From Alphaproteobacteria bacterium 65-37 (lineage in GTDB: Bacteria; Pseudomonadota; Alphaproteobacteria; Reyranellales; Reyranellaceae), in assembly GCA_001897995.1 (NCBI GenBank), contig MKRV01000045.1, positions 1 through 36,738 on the forward strand: a stretch of DNA of 36,738 nucleotides, read 5' to 3'. The position numbers and the translations under genes are program-made. Below are positions 16,157 to 25,517 of the stretch, piece after piece (the stretch's first letter is position 1; each line of letters begins with the position of its first letter). The notes beneath the pieces were generated by a model. That model ran no database searches. It was not told the origin of the DNA and worked only from the letters and a program-made list of their open reading frames with translations.

Positions 16157-16783
16157 CTAGGGTCGTTTGAGTGACGAAGCCGCGGCGGCCAGTCGCTCGA
16201 TCCTCGCCCAGTCGCGGGCCGCAACTGCGTCCTTGGGGGCGACCCACGAACCTCCGACACAGGCCACGTTCGGCAGGGCAAGGTAGGCCGGCGCGGTTTC
16301 CGCCCCGACGCCGCCGGTCGGACAGAATCGCAGGCCGGCCAGGGGCGCCGCTGCTGCCTTCAGCCAGCCAGTGCCTCCGGCAATGTCGGCCGGAAAGAAC
16401 TTCAGGAGGTGGAAGCCGCGGTCTGCAAGCGCCATGGCTTCGGAGATCGTCTGGACGCCTGGCAGGAAGGGAAGCCCCGACGTCCCGATTGCCTTGGCCA
16501 GGTCAGGCGTGCAGCCTGGGCTCACCCCGAAGCGGGCTCCTGCCCGCTGCACCTGCTCGAGCTGGCCGGGATTGAGCACTGTCCCTGCGCCGACAATGGC
16601 ATCGGGTACTTCTTGCGCGATCAGTTCAAGAGCCGCCAGGGCGGCCTCCGTGCGCAAGGTGATTTCCAGGACCGGCAGGCCGCCCTTGACCAGCGCCTTT
16701 GCCAGAGCCACCGCCGTCTCTGGTTCCTGGATCGTCAGGACCGGAATGACCGGGGCCCGGCCGGCAATGGCCGCAATGTCCAT
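16157..16783 (-). CDS. eda: KDPG/KHG aldolase
   Basis: A cytoplasmic class I aldolase of 208 residues that splits 2-keto-3-deoxy-6-phosphogluconate to pyruvate and glyceraldehyde-3-phosphate. The family catalytic pattern is present: Glu40 and Arg44 in LEITLRT, GAGTVL (65-70), GVSPGCTP (86-93) and the Schiff-base Lys128 in HLLKFFPAD. The C-terminal CPTGGV phosphate-binding loop follows. ATG 16783 lies 2 bp after the SDR stop, so the two genes are almost certainly co-transcribed. With kdgK and the dehydratase it completes a semi-phosphorylative Entner-Doudoroff route. A KDPGal aldolase is a possible alternative. Confidence 0.93.
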   Translation of the reverse strand: MDIAAIAGRAPVIPVLTIQEPETAVALAKALVKGGLPVLEITLRTEAALAALELIAQEVPDAIVGAGTVLNPGQLEQVQRAGARFGVSPGCTPDLAKAIGTSGLPFLPGVQTISEAMALADRGFHLLKFFPADIAGGTGWLKAAAAPLAGLRFCPTGGVGAETAPAYLALPNVACVGGSWVAPKDAVAARDWARIERLAAAASSLKRP

Positions 16784-16785
16784 GG

Positions 16786-17523
<738 letters not shown>

Positions 17524-17561
17524 TTACTCCCCGGCGCTGCCAGTCGCTGACTGGTCAGCCG

Positions 17562-18569
17562 CTACTTGATGAGGCCCTTTTCCTTGTAGAATTTCTCGGC
17601 ACCGGGATGCAGCGGGATGCCGAGCCCCCGCAGCGCCGTCTCGAACCTGATTGCCTTGCCTTTGGCATGCCCCGAGTCGAGCAGCTTGCGGGTGCTGGGG
17701 TCCCACAGGGCTGCCGTAACGGCGTAAATGAGCTGCTCGGTCTGCTTGGTCGAAGTCGTCCAGATGGCGTTCACACCCACGGTCTTGACGCCGGCTACAT
17801 TTTTATAGGCGCCGTCAGGAATCTCGTCGATGCCGAAAAAGCTGTACTTCCGGACAAGCTCATCGGCCTCGGGGCCGTCGATCGGCACGAGCTCGATAGC
17901 CGTGGTCGCCGCCAGCTCGGAGATCGCTCCGTACGGCCAGCCGCTCACACTGAAAAAGGCGTCGAGCTGGCCATCCTTGAGCTTGTCGGCCGCCTGCTGG
18001 GTCTTCAGGTACTCGGCCTTGAGGTCTTTCTCGGTGAGCCCGTAGGCACCCAGTATCAGCCGGGCATCGACCAGGGTGCCCGATCCCGGCTCGTCGAGCG
18101 ACAGGCGCTTGCCTTTCAGATCCTTGACCGACTTGATGCCGGAATCCTTGCTGGCCACGAGATGGAAGCTCTCGGGATAGAGGCTCGCAATGGCGCGCAG
18201 GGTGTCGGCCCTGGGGCGCCCTTCGTAGATGCCGGTGCCGGTAAAGGCCCAGTAGCCGATATCGGACTGGACGAAACCCGACTGCATCGAGCCGGCGGCG
18301 ATGGCAGCGGCATTCGCCACGGAACCGTTCGAGGCCACGGCCGTCGCGACGAGGCCCGGAACGCCACAGGAGCCGCCGTCGGCACAGGCCCGCGAACCAG
18401 GCGGATTGGAGATCGCGTTGGCGATCAGGCCGCCGATGGGAAAGTAGGTGCCTGCCGTCGCGCCCGTGCCGATGCGGAAGAAGGTGATGTCCTGCGCGCG
18501 GACAGACGGGCCGCCGAGCGCAACAGCCCCCAGGCCGCCCAACAGTGCGGTCCTGCGATTGATCAGCAT
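17562..18569 (-). CDS. TAXI-family TRAP transporter substrate-binding protein
   Basis: A periplasmic binding protein of 335 residues. The N-terminus MLINRRTALLGGLGAVALGG resembles a Tat signal and is cut near Ala25 (VRA-Q). The mature start FFRIGTGATAGTYFPIGG, the MQSGFVQSDIGYWA stretch and SLDEPGSGTLVDARLIL are characteristic of the TAXI group, which binds small organic acids or amino acids for TRAP transporters. A Cys pair (residues about 61 and 68, CADGGSC) is seen. No TRAP membrane subunit is encoded in the window, so it is an orphan here. It follows the Sir2 gene by 63 bp, so it may sit at the end of that transcript or have its own promoter. Confidence 0.9.
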   Translation of the reverse strand: MLINRRTALLGGLGAVALGGPSVRAQDITFFRIGTGATAGTYFPIGGLIANAISNPPGSRACADGGSCGVPGLVATAVASNGSVANAAAIAAGSMQSGFVQSDIGYWAFTGTGIYEGRPRADTLRAIASLYPESFHLVASKDSGIKSVKDLKGKRLSLDEPGSGTLVDARLILGAYGLTEKDLKAEYLKTQQAADKLKDGQLDAFFSVSGWPYGAISELAATTAIELVPIDGPEADELVRKYSFFGIDEIPDGAYKNVAGVKTVGVNAIWTTSTKQTEQLIYAVTAALWDPSTRKLLDSGHAKGKAIRFETALRGLGIPLHPGAEKFYKEKGLIK

Positions 18570-18632
18570 TGTCAGGCCTCCATGACGACGGCGATTAAAC
18601 CGCGTCCTCCGCAGACCTGCAACGACGACTGC

Positions 18633-19379
18633 TCAATTCACACCGATCGCCCGGCTGAGCGTCGGGCCGATCTCGTCGTGGATCACGAGATCGGCGCTCT
18701 CGTCCTGATCGGTCGGGTCGCGATTGAGAATCACCAGCCCGGCGCCGTTGCGCTTGGCCATCTGGGGAAAGCCTGCAGCCGGGTAGACGACGAGGGAGCT
18801 GCCCAACACGATGAGGAGGTCGCAGGCCAGCGTCTCCTCCTGCGCGCGGATCATCGGGATTTCGGGCATCGCCTGCCCGAACGAGATGGTGGCCGTCTTC
18901 ACGATGCCTTCGCACTTCGCGCAGAGCGGCAGCTCGCCTTTGTCCAAGAATGCCTTGCGGATGGGGGCCAGCTCGTGGCGGTGGCCACAGTCGAGGCAAC
19001 TGGCGTAGGTCGCATTGCCGTGCAGCTCGATCACCTTGGAGTCGGGGACGCCGGAGCGCTGATGCAGGCCGTCGACGTTCTGCGTGATGATGGCGCTCAT
19101 GTGCCCCTGCTCGACCAGCTTGGCGAGCGCGCGATGGCCGGCGTTCGGCTCGGCGGTCAGCATGGTCTCGTCGGTGGCGAACTTCCGCCGCCAGGCTTCG
19201 CGCCGCATTTCGTCGGACGCCATGAAGTCGTCGAAGTAGATCGGCTTGTAGCGGGTCCAGATGCCGCCCGGCGAACGGAAATCAGGGATGCCCGACTCCG
19301 TGGAGATACCGGCGCCGGTAAAAGCCACGATGCGCTTGGCGAACACGATCATGTCATGCAGGCGTTCCCAATTGTCCAT
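18633..19379 (-). CDS. Sir2-family NAD-dependent protein deacylase
   Basis: This cytoplasmic enzyme removes acyl groups from protein lysines using NAD. Its 248 residues hold GAGIS (22-26), the TQNVD motif (99-103), the catalytic His120 and a zinc site of Cys128, Cys131, Cys153 and Cys156. The Tyr/Arg pair typical of desuccinylating class III sirtuins is not evident, so deacetylation or a similar activity is more likely. ATG 19379 is used. It lies 37 bp after livF at the end of an operon that includes an acyl-CoA synthetase. AMP-forming synthetases are classic Sir2/CobB substrates, so a regulatory link is plausible but inferred. Confidence 0.93.
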   Translation of the reverse strand: MDNWERLHDMIVFAKRIVAFTGAGISTESGIPDFRSPGGIWTRYKPIYFDDFMASDEMRREAWRRKFATDETMLTAEPNAGHRALAKLVEQGHMSAIITQNVDGLHQRSGVPDSKVIELHGNATYASCLDCGHRHELAPIRKAFLDKGELPLCAKCEGIVKTATISFGQAMPEIPMIRAQEETLACDLLIVLGSSLVVYPAAGFPQMAKRNGAGLVILNRDPTDQDESADLVIHDEIGPTLSRAIGVN

Positions 19380-19416
19380 AGAACCTCCTCGCAGCGCTCG
19401 GCGCCGCGGCAGGCTC

Positions 19417-20211
19417 TCAGGATAGCCAGCGCTTGCGCCTCTTGTAGTGCTTGGTGTCGCGGTAGGACTTTCGCGCGCCGCCTTCGTTCAAGCCAAGGTA
19501 AAATTCCTTGATGTCGGAATTGTCGCGCAGTTTGTCGGCCGGCCCTTCCAGCACGATGCGGCCGTTTTCCATGACATAGCCATGGTCCGCCACGCCCAGC
19601 GCCATGGTCGCGTTCTGCTCGACCAGCAGAACCGAGAGCTTCTCCTGCCGCACCAGTCTGTCGACAATGCCGAAGATCTCCTCGACCAGCATCGGCGCCA
19701 GCCCGAGCGACGGCTCGTCGAGCAGAACCACCTTCGGCCGGCTCATCAAGGCGCGGCCGATCGCCAGCATCTGCTGTTCGCCCCCCGACAGATACCCCGA
19801 CTGCTGATGCCGCCTTTCCTTCAGGCGAGGAAAGTACGCGTAGACCAGCTCGATCCCCTGCTTCACCACGGCGCCGTCCTTCTGGACGTGGCCACCGGCG
19901 ATCAGGTTCTCCTCGGTCGTGAGGTGCTCGAAGACCCGCCGGCCCTCGAAGACCTGGACAAGGCCGAGGCGCGTGACGTCGTGGGCGCGCATGCCGTCGA
20001 TGCGGCGGTCACCCAGCTGGATGGTGCCCTTCGTGACCTCGCCGCGTTCGCCGTGCAGCACGCCCGAGATCGCCTTCAGGGTCGTCGTCTTGCCGGCGCC
20101 GTTGGCCCCCAGCAAGGTCGTGATGGCGCCTTCGCGGACATCGATCGACACCCCCTTCAGGACGAGGATGACGCGGTCGTAAACGACTTCGATGTTGTTG
20201 ATGGTGAGCAT
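19417..20211 (-). CDS. livF: Branched-chain-type ABC transporter ATPase (LivF)
   Basis: One of two ATPases of the Liv-type importer, 264 residues from ATG 20211. Walker A GANGAGKT is at 35-42. The GLVQVFEGRRVFEHLTTEENL Q-loop region is the LivF hallmark, followed by the LSGGEQQM signature and the VVLLDEPSLGLAP Walker B. Its C-terminus carries a basic tail (RDTKHYKRRKRW), unusual but not alarming. The frame could extend to 20247, but MLTINNIE matches the family start. It follows the binding-protein gene by 60 bp in the same operon, with Sir2 downstream. Confidence 0.93.
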   Translation of the reverse strand: MLTINNIEVVYDRVILVLKGVSIDVREGAITTLLGANGAGKTTTLKAISGVLHGERGEVTKGTIQLGDRRIDGMRAHDVTRLGLVQVFEGRRVFEHLTTEENLIAGGHVQKDGAVVKQGIELVYAYFPRLKERRHQQSGYLSGGEQQMLAIGRALMSRPKVVLLDEPSLGLAPMLVEEIFGIVDRLVRQEKLSVLLVEQNATMALGVADHGYVMENGRIVLEGPADKLRDNSDIKEFYLGLNEGGARKSYRDTKHYKRRKRWLS

Positions 20212-20271
20212 CGCCCGTCGGGCGGCGATTGCGCGCCACCCGCCCATTGGTTCGTCGCTGCGCTGTTTCGA

Positions 20272-21522
20272 TCAGGACTTCTTCGCGTCGGCGTCGAGAT
20301 GCTTCTGGATCAGCGGCCGGTAGCCCTGGAACCAGTCCTTGCTCTTCACCAGCTTGCCGCCCTTCACCGTCCAGATCTGCACCCAGCCGCCGCCTTCATG
20401 GTCGGCCGGGGTGATCTCCATCGGCGGCACCAGGCCCCCCAAGGTGAAGCCCTTGATCGCCTCCATGCCCTTCTTCACTTCTTCAGGAGTCGGCGCGGCG
20501 CCGTTCTTGGCCTTGATCGCATTCTTGACGGCTTCGACATGCAGGGCGGCAATCAGGACGCCGCGATTGTAGTAGACGGTCGAGTCCATCTCCTTGGGGG
20601 CGGCCTTGCCCTGCGCCTTGTACATCGCCTCGATGTCCTTCAGGACGGGGAAGTCCTTGCCGACGCCGGCGAACTGGATGGTGTTATAGCCCTCCGCTGC
20701 GCCCATGCCGCCGGCGGCAATAATGTCGGCCTCGGCGCTGCCCCAGACGAAGGCGACCACCTTGGAAAGCGGGAAGCCCTTGCCTTTCAGCTCCTTGATC
20801 GCGACCGACGGGGCACGTCCGAACAGATGGGCGATCACGAAATCGGGCTTGAAGCGGCCGGTGATGTCCAGGATCTGCGCGCCCATCTCGACGCCTGGCG
20901 CCGGTACGGCAAAGGTCCTCATCTCGAAGCCCTCGTCCTTGGCGAGATCTTCGAGAATCGGCAGCGGCTCCTTGCCCGCCGGGTTGTCGTAGAAGATGTA
21001 GGCGATCTTCTTGCCCTTGAGGCTGCCGCCCAGGCGTTCCTTGGCGAAGGCCACGGCGGCGCCGGCCTGCGACCAGTAGCTGGCGGCGATCGGGAAGGTA
21101 TAGGGGAAGCGCTTGCCGTCGGCCGACGCCGCCGTGCCGAAGCCCGGCGACGTTCCGAGGATCTTGTCCTCTTCCAGCTTCTTGTTCAGGGCGGCGGTCT
21201 GCGGTGTGCCGTACAGGCCCTCGAGCACCGCCCCTTCCTTCTTGAAGCGCTCATGCGCCTCCATCGCCGGCGGCACCTTGTACTCGTTGTCGATCTCGAT
21301 GACCTTGATCTTGAAGCCTTCGACCCCGCCCTTGCTGTTCACCAGCCCGATATAGTCGTGGTAGCCGGGACAGAGATTGACGCCCACTGTTGCCGTCGGT
21401 CCGGTGCGGTCGCACTGGAGGCCGAACACGAGTTCTTTCTGCGCGAAGGCCTGCCCTCCGCCGAACACAAGGGTTGCGGTGGTCGCCGCGACCCCAAGCC
21501 AACTCCTCACGAACCTCGTCAT
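20272..21522 (-). CDS. livK: Liv-type ABC transporter substrate-binding protein
   Basis: A 416-residue periplasmic binding protein of the type I fold used by branched-chain amino acid and aromatic/organic acid importers. The signal peptide ends near Ala27 (AFA-Q). The mature N-terminus FGLQCDRTGPTATVGVNLCPG has two cysteines that may form a disulfide. Other family features are YIFYDNPAGKEPLP, a GRFKPDFVIAHLFG strand and FTLGGLVPPMEITPADHEGGG near the C-terminus. It is longer than LivJ/LivK of enteric bacteria, as is usual in the acid-transporting relatives. The adjoining acyl-CoA synthetase suggests a carboxylic acid substrate. Confidence 0.9.
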   Translation of the reverse strand: MTRFVRSWLGVAATTATLVFGGGQAFAQKELVFGLQCDRTGPTATVGVNLCPGYHDYIGLVNSKGGVEGFKIKVIEIDNEYKVPPAMEAHERFKKEGAVLEGLYGTPQTAALNKKLEEDKILGTSPGFGTAASADGKRFPYTFPIAASYWSQAGAAVAFAKERLGGSLKGKKIAYIFYDNPAGKEPLPILEDLAKDEGFEMRTFAVPAPGVEMGAQILDITGRFKPDFVIAHLFGRAPSVAIKELKGKGFPLSKVVAFVWGSAEADIIAAGGMGAAEGYNTIQFAGVGKDFPVLKDIEAMYKAQGKAAPKEMDSTVYYNRGVLIAALHVEAVKNAIKAKNGAAPTPEEVKKGMEAIKGFTLGGLVPPMEITPADHEGGGWVQIWTVKGGKLVKSKDWFQGYRPLIQKHLDADAKKS

Positions 21523-21550
21523 GGGTTCCTCCCTTCGCTATTGCGCCCCT

Positions 21551-22618
21551 CTAGTACGAGAAGGGCCAGACCCGGAAATAACTCCGGACATTGCGCCAGA
21601 GCCTGTTCAGTCCTTCGGGCTCGACGATGAGAAAGAAGATGATCAGGCCGCCGAAGACTCCGAGCCGCAGACCGGAGATGACGTTGGCCATTTCCGCCTG
21701 GGTGAAGAACAGCGACCCCACATCCTCCATGAACAGACGGATCACGATCGGCAGCAGGGTCACGAAGATCGCGCCGAAGATCGATCCGAGCACCGAGCCC
21801 AGCCCGCCGATGATGATCATCGCGAGGTAGTCGATCGACACGATCAACTGGAACTGCTCGTAGTTGGCGATGCCGAAATAGTAGGTGTAGAGCACGCCAC
21901 AGACGCCGGCGTAGAAAGAGGAGATCGCGAAGGCGAGCAGCTTGTAGCGATAGATGTTGATGCCGATGATCTCGGCGGCGATGTCCTGGTCGCGGACCGC
22001 GACGAAGGCCCGGCCGATCCGGCTGCGCGCCAGATTGAGGGTGGCCACGATCGCCAGCACGGCGAAGAACAGCAGGAAGAAGTACAGGCTGCCCTGCGTG
22101 TTGAAGCTGAACCCGAACAGGCTCGGTCGATCGACTTCGATGGACGCCTGGGCGCCGCCGGAAATCGCCGGCACGCGATTGATCGTCCATTCGATGATGA
22201 GCTGACCCGCCAGGGTGGCGATCGCCAGATAGAGCCCCTTGATGCGCAGGCTGGGCATCCCGACGACGACGCCGATCGCCGCGGCCATGAGACCGCCGGC
22301 CGGCAGGGTGATCCAGAACGGCAGGCCGAGCTTCACGGCCAGATTGGCAGCCGTATAGGCGCCGACCGACATGAACGCGGCATGGCCGATCGAGATCTGC
22401 CCGGTATAGCCGACCAGGATGTTCAGCCCGAGTGCCCCCACGATCGCGATGAAGATGAGATTGAGGATCGACAGGTAGTATTCGTGGACGGTGAGCGGAA
22501 TGAGGACGACGAAGATCAGCGCCAGGGCCGCGATCGTCCATTTGGCGATCGGCAGCGGATAGAGCGCGGCATCGGCCGCGTAGGTCGTCTTGAAGATCCC
22601 GGCTTCGCGATGGAACAT
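21551..22618 (-). CDS. livM: Liv-type ABC transporter permease (LivM)
   Basis: The second membrane subunit of the Liv-type importer, 355 residues with eight to ten hydrophobic segments. Family hallmarks are ALGLNILVGYTGQISIGHAAFMSVGAY, the GRAFVAVRDQDIAAEIIGIN cytoplasmic loop and IIIGGLGSVLGSIFGA. ATG 22618 starts 6 bp after the LivH stop, and the binding-protein gene starts 28 bp after its own stop, so the operon is tight. The N-terminal hydrophilic segment of about 25 residues is normal for the family. Confidence 0.94.
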   Translation of the reverse strand: MFHREAGIFKTTYAADAALYPLPIAKWTIAALALIFVVLIPLTVHEYYLSILNLIFIAIVGALGLNILVGYTGQISIGHAAFMSVGAYTAANLAVKLGLPFWITLPAGGLMAAAIGVVVGMPSLRIKGLYLAIATLAGQLIIEWTINRVPAISGGAQASIEVDRPSLFGFSFNTQGSLYFFLLFFAVLAIVATLNLARSRIGRAFVAVRDQDIAAEIIGINIYRYKLLAFAISSFYAGVCGVLYTYYFGIANYEQFQLIVSIDYLAMIIIGGLGSVLGSIFGAIFVTLLPIVIRLFMEDVGSLFFTQAEMANVISGLRLGVFGGLIIFFLIVEPEGLNRLWRNVRSYFRVWPFSY

Positions 22619-22624
22619 GGGGGC

Positions 22625-23521
22625 CTACACGCGCTCGATCTTGCGTTTGCCGAAGATGCCGTAGGGCCGGACCATCAGGACCAGGATCATCAGGACATAA
22701 GGCGCGAAGTCCTTGGTGCCGCCCCCGACATAGGGGTCGAGGTATCCCGCCGCGAGGCTCTCGACGATGCCGATGATCAGGCCGCCGACCAGCGCGCCGC
22801 CGATCGAATCCAGGCCCCCCAGGATCACCACCGGAAACACCTTCAAGCCGACCAGGGCCAGGTGGACGTCGACACCCAGCATGCTGCCCCAGACCACCCC
22901 GCCCAGCGCCGACACCACACCGGCCATCGCCCAGGCAAGCGCAAAGTAGCGCTCGACATTGATGCCCATGGCCTGCGCCACCTGCTGGTTGTCCGCGACC
23001 GCGCGCATGGCCACCCCCATGCGGCTTTTCTTGAAGAACCAGCTGAAGGCCAGGAAGAGAAGCACGGCGACCACGGCGCCGAGGACCTGGATGGGCGGCA
23101 GGCTGGCCGGTCCCAGCACGATCGGCTCGTCGCCGATCGGCAGCGAGACCGCCCGGGTTTCGCTGCCGAAGATGACCGGCCCCAGGCCGCGCAGCATCGC
23201 CGCGAGGCCGATCGTGGCCATGATCACCGCCACGACTGGACGGCCGAGCAAAGGACGTAGCACGACCCGCTCGAGGCCGAACCCGAACCCGACCATGACG
23301 ATCACGACGATGGCGATCGCGGCGACCAGCGGCGCACCCTCGAACCCCAGCACGACGGCGACGATCAGGCCCGCCAGCATGACGAACTCACCCTGGGCGA
23401 AGTTGATCGCGTCGGTCGCCTTGTAGACCAGCACGAATCCCAGCGCGATCAACGAGTACATCAGGCCGATCGAGGCGCCGTTCAGGACGAGAGCGAAGGC
23501 GAATTCGAGATCTTCCGACAT
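22625..23521 (-). CDS. livH: Liv-type ABC transporter permease (LivH)
   Basis: An inner-membrane subunit of 298 residues with about eight hydrophobic segments. The conserved start LNGASIGLMYSLIALGFVLVYKATDAINFAQGEFVML and the cytoplasmic GVAMRAVADNQQVAQAMGIN motif identify LivH. The later GLKVFPVVILGGLDSIGGALVGG segment completes the signature. It starts 7 bp after the acyl-CoA synthetase stop and pairs with LivM downstream. The operon order livG, synthetase, livH, livM, livK and livF is typical of alphaproteobacterial organic-acid importers. Confidence 0.94.
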   Translation of the reverse strand: MSEDLEFAFALVLNGASIGLMYSLIALGFVLVYKATDAINFAQGEFVMLAGLIVAVVLGFEGAPLVAAIAIVVIVMVGFGFGLERVVLRPLLGRPVVAVIMATIGLAAMLRGLGPVIFGSETRAVSLPIGDEPIVLGPASLPPIQVLGAVVAVLLFLAFSWFFKKSRMGVAMRAVADNQQVAQAMGINVERYFALAWAMAGVVSALGGVVWGSMLGVDVHLALVGLKVFPVVILGGLDSIGGALVGGLIIGIVESLAAGYLDPYVGGGTKDFAPYVLMILVLMVRPYGIFGKRKIERV

Positions 23522-23528
23522 CCTGCCC

Positions 23529-25517
23529 TCATGCCGCCTGTCGTGCCGGACGCGGTGCCGATCCTCGGGCCGATCCTTGGGACGGTCCGTGGGCCGATTG
23601 CGCCGGCAGCACGTCGTGGATGGCGATCGTCGAGTTGAGTGTCGAGCGACGGCCGTCCTCGAAAGTGATCTCCATGGTGACGTCGACCTGATCCTCGGCG
23701 CCGTAGAAGGCGTCGATGACGTTGGCGTATTTCTCGGCGACGAACCGGCGCCGCACCTTGCGCGTTCGCGTCATCTCCGCGTCGTCGGCATCGAGCTCCT
23801 TGTTGAGCAGGAGGTAGCGCTTGACCTGCTGCACGTCGGGCAACGAGGCGTTGGCCTTGGCGATCTCCTCGCCCATCAGGCCAGCGACCTCGGGCTTGCG
23901 GCTGAGGTCCATGTAGCTCGTATAGGCAAGGCCGCGCTTCTCGGCCCAGGTGCCAACGGTCTGCATGTCGATGGCGATCATGGCGACGACGAACGGGCGC
24001 TGATCGCCGAAAGCCACAGCCTCCCGAATGAAGGGGCTGAACTTCAGCTTGTTCTCGATGAATTGCGGCGCGAAGGCCGAACCGTCATCCAGCTTCCCGA
24101 CATCCTTGGCCCGGTCGATGATCACGAGATGCCCCTGCTTGTCGAAGAACCCGGCATCGCCCGTCTTCAGCCAGCCGTCGGGGGTCACGGTCTCGCGCGT
24201 GATCTCGTCCTGCTTGAAGTAACCGCAGAAGACGTTCGGCCCCTTCAGCATGACCTCGCCGCGATCGTCGATCTTGACTTCGATGCGTGGGATCGGCCGG
24301 CCGACGGTGTTGGGATTGGCCTCGGCATCGGACTGGCAGGAGATCATCGCCGACGCTTCCGTCGCGCCGTAGACCTGTTTCAGGTTGATGCCGAACGAGC
24401 GGAAGAAGCGATAAGTGTCCGGGCCGAGCGGTGCGCCGCCAGTGTAGCACCAGCGCGCCTTGCGCAGGCCGAGCTGATCGCGGACCGGCCCGTAGACCAC
24501 GACCTCCCCGACCGCCAGCCCCAGCCGGTCCGTGAGCGACAGCCGCTTGCCGTCCGAACGCTTCAGCTCGCAACGTTCCGCCAGTCCGCGGAAGAACTCG
24601 AAGACATGGCGCTTGAGCGGTGTGGCATCGCCTGCCTTGACCTGCATCTGGGTCAGCATGTTCTCCCAGATGCGCGGCGGGGCGAGCATGGTGTCGGGGC
24701 CGAGTTCACGCAGATCGCGCTGCACCGTCTCGGGATTCTCCGGACAATTGGCCACCAGGCGTTCCATTAGCGCCATGCCGAGCGTGAAGGCGGCATCGCC
24801 GACCCAGGCCATCGGCAGGTAGGACAGCCAGTTGTCGCCCCGCCGCACGTCGTTGACCTCGACGAAGGATTCGGCGGTGGCGATCATGTTACGATGACTG
24901 AGCATCACCCCCTTGGGGTTGCCCGTCGTCCCCGAGGTGTAGGCGATCATCGCGGTATCGTCGGCGGTTCCCTTGGCGAGCTCGCTGTCGAAGAACTGCG
25001 GATGTGCTTTGGCGAAGGCCCGCCCCTCTTCCAGGATGTTCTCGAACGATCGCAGGATCGCGTCGTCGTAGAAGGAGAGCCCCCTCGGGTCGTCGTAGAT
25101 GATCCACAGCAGCCGCGGCAGCTTCTCCTTCAACGACAGCGCCTTGTCGACCTGCTCCTGGTCCTCGGCGACGATCACCGATGTCTCGGCGTGATTGAGC
25201 ACGTAGACGAGTTCCGACGCGATCGAGTCCTGGTAGACCGGGACCGAGACGCCGCCCAGGACCTGCGCCGCGAGTTGCGCGAAGTAGAGCTGCGGACGGT
25301 TGTCGCCGACCACCGAGAGCTTGTCGCCGCGACCGAAGCCCAGGGCCGCGAGACCGAGGGCGAAGTCGCGGACATTGTCCCGGTAGGCCGACCAGCTATA
25401 GGTCTGCCAGACGCCCCGGGTCTTTTCACGCATGCCCGGTCCTCTGGGATCTTCGCCGGCATTGCGCTGCAGCAATTTGGGCAGAGTCGAAGTCCCGGCC
25501 GCGTCGACGAGGCTCAT
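23529..25517 (-). CDS. Long-chain-type acyl-CoA synthetase (AMP-forming)
   Basis: A 662-residue adenylate-forming enzyme that activates a carboxylic acid with ATP and CoA. The AMP-binding loop TSGTTGNPKG is at 194-203. QVYGATEAS and DGWLKTGDAGFFD are the middle motifs. The C-terminal catalytic lysine of the A10-type motif is Lys587 in TRTRKVRRR. The length suits the FadD15/long-chain group. ATG 25517 overlaps the livG stop by 4 bp (ATGA) and livH follows by 7 bp, so it is embedded in the transport operon and probably activates the imported acid. Lys587 is a likely acylation site given the Sir2 gene in the same transcript. The acid is unknown. Confidence 0.93.
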   Translation of the reverse strand: MSLVDAAGTSTLPKLLQRNAGEDPRGPGMREKTRGVWQTYSWSAYRDNVRDFALGLAALGFGRGDKLSVVGDNRPQLYFAQLAAQVLGGVSVPVYQDSIASELVYVLNHAETSVIVAEDQEQVDKALSLKEKLPRLLWIIYDDPRGLSFYDDAILRSFENILEEGRAFAKAHPQFFDSELAKGTADDTAMIAYTSGTTGNPKGVMLSHRNMIATAESFVEVNDVRRGDNWLSYLPMAWVGDAAFTLGMALMERLVANCPENPETVQRDLRELGPDTMLAPPRIWENMLTQMQVKAGDATPLKRHVFEFFRGLAERCELKRSDGKRLSLTDRLGLAVGEVVVYGPVRDQLGLRKARWCYTGGAPLGPDTYRFFRSFGINLKQVYGATEASAMISCQSDAEANPNTVGRPIPRIEVKIDDRGEVMLKGPNVFCGYFKQDEITRETVTPDGWLKTGDAGFFDKQGHLVIIDRAKDVGKLDDGSAFAPQFIENKLKFSPFIREAVAFGDQRPFVVAMIAIDMQTVGTWAEKRGLAYTSYMDLSRKPEVAGLMGEEIAKANASLPDVQQVKRYLLLNKELDADDAEMTRTRKVRRRFVAEKYANVIDAFYGAEDQVDVTMEITFEDGRRSTLNSTIAIHDVLPAQSAHGPSQGSARGSAPRPARQAA

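Noticed and set aside
19447..21630. 727-codon plus-strand open frame spanning two genes
   Set aside because: It is antisense to livF and livK and crosses their gap without a stop, but both opposite genes have full family motifs and this frame has none.
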